Below, piece by piece: positions 27,368 to 34,422 of a stretch of 34,422 nt of DNA. The DNA is from Endotrypanum monterogeii (Eukaryota; Euglenozoa; Kinetoplastea; Trypanosomatida; Trypanosomatidae): assembly GCA_000333855.2 (NCBI GenBank), contig CM007340.1:1-34422 (forward strand), written 5' to 3'. A model generated the notes under the pieces. That model worked only from the letters and a program-made list of their open reading frames with translations. It made no database searches and was not told the origin of the DNA. A program made the translations under genes and the position numbers. Positions within the stretch are counted from its first letter, which is position 1. Each line of letters opens with the position of its first letter.

Positions 27368-28681
27368 AAGGGAGGGGGGCCGTATGCACAAAGTCCAGCC
27401 ATGCTTTATTTCAGCCGAATACTTGGCCGCACCTTTTGCAACGCAAGGAATGTTCGAAACAATATGTATAGGTAAATATATATATGTTCCCTTCAAGACG
27501 ACTTTTTTTCGGTGAAAATCAAATCACCTACGCTGTGCGCGGGTCAAAAGAAATCCCTCTCACCTCTTCGTGTGTGGTAACCAGAAACAGAGGCTAGATA
27601 CAGAAATTGTCGACAGAGTCCTCCTAAGACGGCTTTCGCCTCCTGTCTCAGTCCACACCAGCCTCACAGGTCACCTCGGAGCCTCATCCACTACGCGGCC
27701 CTTCACTTGAGACATCCCACCCTCCGGTAGCTCAGGTTCGCCCCAGAAAAAAAAAAGCCGAACGCTAAGCCGGGGTTAGATGCGCTCCTATCTCCCCACC
27801 GTACCGATCACGCCATACGTAACACGCATACATCTTCAACGCGGCAGGTCCATCCCGCGCAGCGCCGCACAGGGTCCGGACCACTGACACCAGCGGAAGT
27901 TACACGGCAGTGGCGAGGAGCTGGGAGGCCGCTGGGCCCCATGACGGAGTGGAGACCCTGAACCGTCTTCCCCCACCGCCACCACCACCACTCCACCCTT
28001 TCCTCCAAGGAGGGGGTGAACACCTGCCACCCCTGCGGAGAGTGGAGCTGAGAGAAAGATGGCCAGGGGCTACTCTATTCGACACCACAGTTGCCAGTAC
28101 TCCTGCCCTCATGTGTCGCGTCATCACTTTACGAGGGGGGTGGGGGGAGAATAATCGCAACAGGAAAAAAATAAAAAGATGAGAACCCATGTGCATGACC
28201 TGTAGCGGCCACAGCTCCCCATCACTGATCGTTTGCACTTTGCTGGTGGTGATCTTCTTCTGTCGAAGATGCCGCACTGTGCGGAAAGCGACAAAACAAG
28301 GAAAAGCCGTTTGCGCGTTGTATCCTGGAGCCACCGCTATACCTTTCTGTGCGGTGCGTGTGCTTTATCCCTTTGACTTGTGGTTCGACTTCTCCAACTC
28401 TGCTGCAGATGACCGTGTTGAGTGTACTTTTTTTTTTTCTACTGCCTCCAGCAGCGCGTCCTTCTCCGTATCACAGGAGTACAGTACGAGAGTCGACGAT
28501 TCCCCAATCAGGGTGCGGGTATATGTACATATATCAACAAGAAACATGACACTAAATTCGAAGTGCCCTCAATCTTCATAACCCACCGCTATCGGGCTGA
28601 GGGGCACCAAAAACCCTAAGGGACACACCCACGGGGGCGTCCAAGAACACGGGCGACTTACAATGTAAGGTGCACCGCTCC

Positions 28682-28684
<3 letters not shown>

Positions 28685-28730
<46 letters not shown>

Positions 28731-28738
28731 CAGAGAGA
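28685..28738. repeat. (CA)n(GA)n compound microsatellite
   Basis: (CA) units to about 28714 followed by (GA) units with one CA interruption, in the 3' flank of the potassium channel gene. Confidence 0.95.
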
Positions 28739-29363
28739 CTGTCACATACACATACGCATACGCACGCATGGCGGATGAGCACACTGTTCAACGGAAGGGA
28801 AGGGAGGGGGAAAGAGGAGGAGGGGGAGAGGAACGCAAACAAAGGGAGAAGAATGAAATGTTTTAAGTAAATAAATAATATATCAGTAATGGGAAGAAAA
28901 ATCTTAAGCGTGTAAGCCTCGTTGCCGTTAGAAAGGTTAAAGGAAATCTGTCAAGAGGTCTCCAACTCCCCCCCCCAGCTATCGAAACCTGCGGAGGATC
29001 TGCTGGGTTTTGTTTCCTTGTTTGTTTCAGGGAGAGAGAGACACAGAAATGAAGCGAGACACACAATTTATGAGACCCCTCGACTGACTCTACCTACAAG
29101 AAAACTCAGAAACAAAAAACGGCGAGACGGACAAATGGATACAGAAGAACGTTGCTGGAAGCTGGAGGTGAAGCTACAGAAGCAAAGAAAGAGCACAGTA
29201 TAGAAAAATATAAAAGAAGCCGTACTCGAAAAAAAAAAAGGAGGGAGAGAAGGAAACACGTGTTGCCTTCTACCGTATGTTTACGACACTCTGCTGCTTT
29301 TCCCCACCCCCATTCTCGACTGGCGCCCTCCTTGTCCTGCGCGATCCTTCAGCTACGGGTGCA

Positions 29364-32300
29364 CTAAGCGCGGGTCATTTTTAAACTTCCATCCAGGCAA
29401 TAGATGATATCATCCATCAGGAGAGGCGTGCACATGGGCGGGTTCGTCACGAAGTAGCGAGGCGTGCCCCTCAGCATCTCAGACCGCGGAAACAACCGGA
29501 ATACGCCGATGGCCACGCACTGCCGCTTCGAAAGAAGAAACTCAAATGCATCACCGAAGGTATGAAACTGAAGGGACTGATTGCCACAGAGCTTGAAGAG
29601 TGTTTGCGACTGCGCTGTGCTATTTGTCCACATAGCCTTATCAAACATCTCAGCAGTAGAATTGAGGTTCATGACCATCTCGAAAAATTTGATGATACGC
29701 GAATCACGGTGTATATGAATCAAAATTGTAAGCAGCATGTTCGAGGAAAAGAAGCGACCCATCATGAACGCAAGCGCGTCCTGAAAGTTGACCTCCCCGC
29801 GTGCACGCCAGACTGGGTCGGTGTGGAACGGAGAAACTTTGATTGCGAAGAGAAAAGACTGAAGCTCAACGACAATGTTCTGCTCTGGCACGCCAAGTGA
29901 TTCGTCTCGCGTTTTCTCGTTCCACTCCAGCAAATCCCGCACACTATTCTCAACTGACACGATGGGAACATCCCCGAAGTCACGTGCGCCCATCTGCGAG
30001 CAGTACAAAAGAATTCCGCGCACTCTTGTGACGTCCGAGTCCACGGTCAACGCGTAGTTCAGGTGCGAGTCCAACGAGCCCTGTCCACGAATGTAGCGAA
30101 GCGGCGTCTCGAAGATTCGCCTCCACGTTTGCAGAAACTGAGGAGGGTACTTGCGCAGCGTCAGCAGGGTTAGTCGAGAGCGTGCATGAACCGCGCAGAT
30201 ACACTGCATCATCACGTACAAGTCGTACTGAGCAATCGTCTGGGAGATTACATCCTCGTAGACAGACGTGTTTCCCTTCCGGAGAATAGAGCTCGTCTGA
30301 TCGATGAAAAGAAAAACCTCATCCTGGTGCTTCGAGTCCGTCACACGGCGGTCCTGTGCGGATAATTTTGCTGAGTTGGAGTCAGCCACCTTCAGTAGCG
30401 CTTCGTTAATCTCCTCTACCACTCTGCTTATCGCCTCCTCACGATCATTGCTATGAATGAACGGGTCGGAAAGAAGACCACTGTGGCGCCTTGCAAGGTG
30501 CCACAAACGGGACACCGTCTTGCCACGTAGCTGCATCGAGGCGAGTGGAACCCCGCGAGGGCTGCGTACGACGCCTGAGATGTTCATGAGCGCTTGCCGC
30601 ACCTCCTCCAAAGACAGCGTCTCGTCCCCCAGCTTTGACTCACTCTCATCCCTCTTTTCTGCTGATTCGCTTGCAATGGAGGTCTGCTGCGGCACCATAT
30701 CGTAAAGAGAAGCGGAGCTGTTGTATGGGTAAAAAACGAAGGAAGTGTTCATGTTTTCCCGCAAAAGCTCGTTGTCGTCGAGTCCCTGCCGAAAGTGGGC
30801 ACCGTACGTCTCCCCGCGTGTCTCACTAAGCGGCCCAGCAGAGTCAAACGCCTCGAGCGCATTGGAGAGACTGTTGCGTGTGCGCTCATAAACTGCTATG
30901 AGTATATCAAGATCCTTCAGGCGGTAATCGAGTTCAAAGCGCATTACGCCACATGCGGTATCCTCCACGCTGACAATGAGCACGTCACGGTACTTGAAAC
31001 CGGCAACTACCTGCGCCAGAGTCGCACCGATAAAACGTTGCGGCACCGGGCAGGTGCTCAGCACATTGCGTCGGCTGTACTCGTACTGACTCTTCCAGTT
31101 CCCTATGCCTTCCTTTGTCCATAGATTTTTAGGCTCGATGCCTTCAGCCCACGCCGTCCGCACGAGATTGACCAAAAAAGGAACAATCCCTGGCAACAAC
31201 AACGCACTCGCCATGATATTTTTCTTCATGTGCTCATCGATCACGCAGGAGCGATTCCCTTTGAGCAACTTTGCGTGGAGGCCGTAGCGTAGCCACACGT
31301 ACTGAGGCACTTTGTGTGCGAAGCGCTCAAAAATGATGGTTGAAAGCATAACATCATCATCGACACGTGAGGAGTAGCCTTCGCGGATGGGAAAAATAAT
31401 GATAGCCGACGCATCCTCTGCCTTCATGCGCCCCAGCGCAAAGGAGTCGAGTGTGTCCACGATGAGGAAGGTACTACGCAAGCGATACGTTGGGTGTCGC
31501 CCAATCGAGAGCACGTCCGGGGAAAATGCTTTGCTGCAGAAGCACACAGTCTTCATCGGATAGAGGCAAAATACCTCATCCAATATGGAGATGGCCTCCT
31601 CGCGAGTGACGCAGCCGTACACGATGAAGTGATTCTTGCGACCAGTGTAGGAACGGTAGGCCTTTAGGATTTTTGCTGACGAGCGGACGACGCGGATGAA
31701 GGTGGGCATTTTTGCAATGAAGATGAAGATAATGAGAATCGTAAGGAATTTACCGTCCTGTGTACGGGAAGTTACATCACCAAAGCCGACGGTGCTGACG
31801 GTGACAACAATAAAGTAGACGGATACCGCTATGTTCATTGGGTGCCCCTGGAAGCACTGATCGATGCGGAAGAATCCAGCGGCGGAAAATACCATGCAAA
31901 TAAAAAGCGTTAACGGTCCGGCAGCCAACCGCAGCACGTCGAGCTTTCGGTTGTGAGGTATCATCAGTGCAATCGAGTCGAGGATGAAGAGGAAGTACTG
32001 CCGCATTGGCCAGCATCGCATGAAATACGGCACGTACATGCGACTGATCCACGTGAGGTGAGAAGGGAAAGAAAGAAAGAAGATGATAATCTGATAAATG
32101 GAGGTAATGAGCACTACTGTAATGGTCATCAGACTCAGCGAGTAGGCAAAAAAAAGTTGCACTAGCGAAACGACGGAAAGAAAAAAACGAGCATAAAACC
32201 ATCTACTGTGCTCGATTCTGTCGTACTCGAGCCAAGTAACGTCGTAGCTGATGGTAGACTGTACAATGTACAGCACAACCATGGAAAGCTCAACTAGAAA

Positions 32301-32687
32301 AAGAAACGTCCAAACAAAGAAGGCGGCGATCGGGTGCTGACGGACGAACTGTTGGAAGAAGTACTTGGGGCCCGATAGGTACGTGAATTCACTTTCCCGA
32401 CTTTCGGTTTTGGTGATACCTGTCCTCGAGACACGCCTCTGCCAACGCGAAGGATTCTTTAGCTCACTCAAGTCGTTCATGTGGGAGTGGTTTCGGCGGA
32501 CACTGCGTGTGCGCCAGTAGCGCTTCACGGGAGGTAATTTATGCATTTGAGAGTAGTGAGAAACCGTCAGGTCAGTGGGTTGGAGAGAACCAAAGCCACC
32601 GACGATGTCCTCCGCACTATCCTGTCGTGGGTACGTTGGGCTGAGATAGACTACGGGGCTCCCCGAAGGGAACCGATCAAGGGGCAT
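29364..32687 (-). CDS. Slo-family (RCK-gated) potassium channel
   Basis: The 1107-residue product is a K+-selective channel with large cytosolic gating domains. A basic N-terminus (about 1-115) precedes membrane segments at about 119-141, 166-186 and 187-209, a segment at 228-243, S5 at about 256-274 with the AAGF motif seen in Slo channels, the pore helix, the selectivity filter TVGFGD at 299-304, and S6 at 313-330. RCK1 starts near 348 (HFIVYGCVT) and includes 'GRMKAEDASAIIIFP'. A second RCK-like region extends to about residue 1000. The S4 equivalent has only two spaced arginines (R224, R229), and the BK-type acidic calcium bowl is absent near 956-967. The ATG at 32687 is the first in the frame; upstream in-frame codons lack ATG. 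The stop is TAG. In kinetoplastid annotation such genes are called calcium/potassium channels; the gating ligand is unknown here. Confidence 0.9.
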   Translation of the reverse strand: MPLDRFPSGSPVVYLSPTYPRQDSAEDIVGGFGSLQPTDLTVSHYSQMHKLPPVKRYWRTRSVRRNHSHMNDLSELKNPSRWQRRVSRTGITKTESRESEFTYLSGPKYFFQQFVRQHPIAAFFVWTFLFLVELSMVVLYIVQSTISYDVTWLEYDRIEHSRWFYARFFLSVVSLVQLFFAYSLSLMTITVVLITSIYQIIIFFLSFPSHLTWISRMYVPYFMRCWPMRQYFLFILDSIALMIPHNRKLDVLRLAAGPLTLFICMVFSAAGFFRIDQCFQGHPMNIAVSVYFIVVTVSTVGFGDVTSRTQDGKFLTILIIFIFIAKMPTFIRVVRSSAKILKAYRSYTGRKNHFIVYGCVTREEAISILDEVFCLYPMKTVCFCSKAFSPDVLSIGRHPTYRLRSTFLIVDTLDSFALGRMKAEDASAIIIFPIREGYSSRVDDDVMLSTIIFERFAHKVPQYVWLRYGLHAKLLKGNRSCVIDEHMKKNIMASALLLPGIVPFLVNLVRTAWAEGIEPKNLWTKEGIGNWKSQYEYSRRNVLSTCPVPQRFIGATLAQVVAGFKYRDVLIVSVEDTACGVMRFELDYRLKDLDILIAVYERTRNSLSNALEAFDSAGPLSETRGETYGAHFRQGLDDNELLRENMNTSFVFYPYNSSASLYDMVPQQTSIASESAEKRDESESKLGDETLSLEEVRQALMNISGVVRSPRGVPLASMQLRGKTVSRLWHLARRHSGLLSDPFIHSNDREEAISRVVEEINEALLKVADSNSAKLSAQDRRVTDSKHQDEVFLFIDQTSSILRKGNTSVYEDVISQTIAQYDLYVMMQCICAVHARSRLTLLTLRKYPPQFLQTWRRIFETPLRYIRGQGSLDSHLNYALTVDSDVTRVRGILLYCSQMGARDFGDVPIVSVENSVRDLLEWNEKTRDESLGVPEQNIVVELQSFLFAIKVSPFHTDPVWRARGEVNFQDALAFMMGRFFSSNMLLTILIHIHRDSRIIKFFEMVMNLNSTAEMFDKAMWTNSTAQSQTLFKLCGNQSLQFHTFGDAFEFLLSKRQCVAIGVFRLFPRSEMLRGTPRYFVTNPPMCTPLLMDDIIYCLDGSLKMTRA

Positions 32688-32831
32688 CGTGGGTTTCACA
32701 AGGGGTCGTGAAGGGGTAGAGGTGCCAAAGAGAAAAAGGTGGCACGAAAAACCGTCGCGCACCCCACTCAGCAAAAGAACGTGCGTTGAAGATGAACGGA
32801 GAGCGGAAGCCAAGGTCCCCCTCCCATTCCT

Positions 32832-32848
32832 CTCGAAAAAAAAAAAAA
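32832..32848 (-). promoter_or_regulatory. predicted polypyrimidine tract upstream of the potassium channel
   Basis: T13 on the coding strand (A-run 32836-32848), with the first AG at 32833-32832. A leader from there is about 145 nt and contains an upstream ATG at 32827 that opens a 19-codon frame ending at 32768. A later AG would avoid it. Confidence 0.45.
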
Positions 32849-33801
32849 GAAACGGGGTACTTTGTAGTTTTCCCTCCCCCGTGTAGATATGAACGAAAGA
32901 CTCGAGTTGATCGTCTGGATAGTTGACGAATTACGAATGTTGATGCAATATTCGCTTCTCTGCTGCAATGAGGAAAATATTTTTGAAAAAAAAGGCAAAA
33001 CCCTTCTAGAAGCGCATTGAGGTGAAATGAAATGAGTGAGGATAGATCGGGAGAGAGAGGGGGGGGGAGAAATTCGGGAAGAATCACATCGAGTTCAACA
33101 AAGACCCTCAGAGAAAGAAATGCGAGAGCGTATCGAGAAGGTGCATGAGGGAGAGAGAGAGTAGATAAAACGTGATCAGTAGAAAATGTGGGGTTTTTCC
33201 AAGAAAAACAAATTAGCCTCATGATCGCGGGGACAGCACACAAGTGGTTCAGGCTTTTCCTGTGGAAAATGAATAACACATTCTTATCGAGTCCACGACG
33301 CGCCTCTTTCCGATCAAGATGACTTGCATTAATACCACCGGAGTAGGGGCTGTTGCAGATTGTCTGTTACTGGTAGATTCAGTATATGAGCTGGTTGCGA
33401 CATAAACACCCCTTTCGACGTCATCATCCGAATACTGCGAAAGATATAACACGTCTCGATGTTATCTAGTGTGTTTGAGAAGTACTGTGCAGTGTCACAG
33501 CAGAAAGCATGTAGAGAAGCTTCGGTCAGCTGAGACCCTCATTTTGCTGCTAATAAATTGCGAAGTCCGCTCTCTCTTGCTTCGCACACGCGCACACGAC
33601 AATATAAAATTTAAAAACTGAAAAAATAAAAATGATATGCGCGTATTTTTTTTTTTTAATGGATTCTTTTGGGAAAAGGGTAGGGGAGAAAAAAAAGAAA
33701 AGGGAGAGCAAAGAAACACCTCCGCGTATAAACATCAGCACCAGTAAGAAAAATTAAATATCACCGCCAGAAACACACGCACACTTAAGCTACACTCAGT
33801 C

Positions 33802-33817
33802 CCGGACGGCAGTCCGG
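33802..33817. other. perfect short hairpin in the PGK 3' flank
   Basis: CCGGAC, a GGCA loop, then GTCCGG: a 6-bp GC-rich stem with a tetraloop, about 170 bp downstream of the extension frame. It may be an RNA element in the 3' UTR or chance. Confidence 0.35.
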
Positions 33818-33988
33818 TCCCCTAATACCCGTTTAATCACAACGCTTCGGGGTGCACTAGGAGACGGTCGCAGCAACCCCAACCTACGCACAGGTCCCTG
33901 TTCTATAATATGAACAAAACAAAAAAAAAACACCGTGAAGTCATCGTCGGAAGCACACTGTCAGCGCAACACACCTCCAGTGCATTAT

Positions 33989-34189
33989 CTAATGAATCGC
34001 CTTCACACCCATGCGTCGACCGATGAGGATCCCGATCAATAACACCCCGAGAAGCTTGACAATTTCCAACACAATCGAAGCCCCACGGAGAGGATTTGCG
34101 CCACCGGGTGCCCCGTAAGAGCTGCTGCCCACGAGCCAGTAACCACTCACAGCAGTATTCGCCGGAAGCAATCAACGTATAATAAGCAG
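33989..34189 (-). other. PGKC-type C-terminal extension frame behind in-frame stops
   Basis: Directly after the PGK stop codon the same frame continues: five codons (LLIIR), a second TGA at 34174-34172, then 60 sense codons ending at TAG 33991-33989. The encoded segment has a Gly/Ser-rich stretch (SGYWLVGSSSYGAPGGANP), a hydrophobic helix (ASIVLEIVKLLGVLLIGILIG) and a basic end (RRMGVK). This resembles the hydrophobic C-terminal extension of glycosomal PGKC of Leishmania and Crithidia, which sends a PGK isoform to glycosomes and membranes. It does not end in a SKL-like PTS1. It may be a decayed extension, a readthrough product or an assembly chimera. Confidence 0.6.
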
Positions 34190-34422
34190 TCACTCCTTGT
34201 TGGTGAGAACAGCAACGCCAGGCAATGTTTTCCCCTCCAGCAGCTCCAGCGACGCCCCGCCGCCAGTGGACACGTGCGACATGTTCTTCGCCTCACCACT
34301 GAGCTCAGCAGCGCTCGCACTGTCGCCACCACCGATAATGCTCATCAGCCCACTCTTCTGCGTGCCAGTCCCCATCGCCTTGGCAACAGCAAACGTGCCC
34401 TGTATGAGCATACCCATGGCAT
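34190..34422 (-). CDS. PGK: phosphoglycerate kinase, C-terminal fragment (5' part outside window)
   Basis: PGK makes ATP and 3-phosphoglycerate from 1,3-bisphosphoglycerate and ADP in glycolysis. Only the last 77 or so codons are in the window. The nucleotide-binding C-lobe is clear: [46 protein letters not shown]. It ends NKE and TGA at the position where the cytosolic PGKB isoform of Leishmania ends. Its place next to the gene cluster corresponds to the PGKC copy of the tandem PGKB-PGKC array as I recall it, and an extension-like frame follows in phase. Whether this copy is PGKB, a PGKC that lost its extension or a readthrough gene cannot be decided from the fragment. Confidence 0.95.
   Translation of the reverse strand, partial: AMGMLIQGTFAVAKAMGTGTQKSGLMSIIGGGDSASAAELSGEAKNMSHVSTGGGASLELLEGKTLPGVAVLTNKE

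Larger units (their letters stand above)
26690..29363. other. long spacer between the potassium channel and the pseudo-EEP gene
   Basis: At 2.7 kb this is the largest gene-free stretch between two genes. It has purine-rich and A-run sequence near the channel stop (28800-29250), two microsatellites, and a different-looking GC-rich block at about 27600-28180 that ends in A-rich sequence and may be a retroposon remnant. The minus-strand frame 28334-27900 translates that block into a poly-Gly run and is not convincing as a gene. No tRNA or rRNA was found by eye. Confidence 0.5.
32688..33988. other. spacer between PGK and the potassium channel
   Basis: This holds the PGK 3' UTR and the channel leader. 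It contains the 13-nt A-run, a T-run at about 33645-33657, A-rich sequence at 33690-33700 and 33922-33931, and a perfect 6-bp hairpin at 33802-33817. No gene was recognised. Confidence 0.55.

Noticed and set aside
27726..27745. tRNA-like text: GGTAGCTCAG next to GGTTCGCC
   Set aside because: It resembles A-box and B-box words, but they are adjacent instead of about 35-45 nt apart, and no cloverleaf can be drawn.
27900..28334. 144-codon minus-strand frame with a poly-Gly run
   Set aside because: The Gly run comes from a (CCACCG)-type repeat and the frame lies in the suspected retroposon-like block.
33989..34192. TGA recoded as tryptophan, as in Blastocrithidia, to explain the PGK extension
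   Set aside because: Other genes here (DOT1B, MRG, WD40) end naturally at TGA at the expected protein length, so TGA works as a stop.

Overview
The window looks like nuclear DNA of a trypanosomatid, most likely from the Leishmania/Crithidia side (Leishmaniinae). Eleven credible protein genes all lie on the minus strand, none shows an intron, and they are separated by 0.7-2.7 kb gene-free spacers. Runs of A on the plus strand (T on the coding strand) sit shortly upstream of most start codons, as expected for polypyrimidine tracts that direct spliced-leader trans-splicing and polyadenylation. The gene set and order (PGK ... BRCA2, ASF1 ... phosphate permease, DOT1B ... RPC2) match, as I recall it, the Trypanosoma brucei chromosome 1 block and the start of Leishmania chromosome 20. 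The species was not determined.

In transcription order (right to left) the window holds: the 3' end of phosphoglycerate kinase (34422-34190), followed by an in-frame reading frame for a glycosomal PGKC-type C-terminal extension placed behind two in-frame TGA codons (34189-33989); a Slo-family potassium channel (32687-29364); a protein with a degenerate endonuclease/exonuclease/phosphatase fold (26689-24968); a stand-alone MRG-domain protein (23024-22416); BRCA2 with a RanBP2-type zinc finger, two BRC repeats and a shortened tower region (21271-17747); the histone chaperone ASF1 (16619-16143); an unrecognised basic 283-residue protein (14535-13684); a PiT/PHO4-type phosphate permease (12566-10923); the histone H3 methyltransferase DOT1B (9379-8540); an IPI3/WDR18-like WD40 protein (7490-6255); and the second-largest RNA polymerase III subunit RPC2 (5513-2136). 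The last 2.1 kb at the left end holds no supportable gene.

The genes look like one polycistronic unit. Several serve chromatin and genome maintenance (DOT1B, ASF1, MRG, BRCA2); others serve Pol III transcription, pre-rRNA processing, glycolysis and ion or phosphate transport. Co-transcription in trypanosomatids does not imply shared function.

The most interesting biology is the PGK extension that survives intact behind stop codons (readthrough, degeneration or assembly chimera), the BRCA2 architecture and the pseudo-EEP protein. The most notable technical point is that about 90 bp on each side of the 10-N gap at 10737-10746 follow the pyrosequencing flow order T-A-C-G and are probably not genomic sequence.
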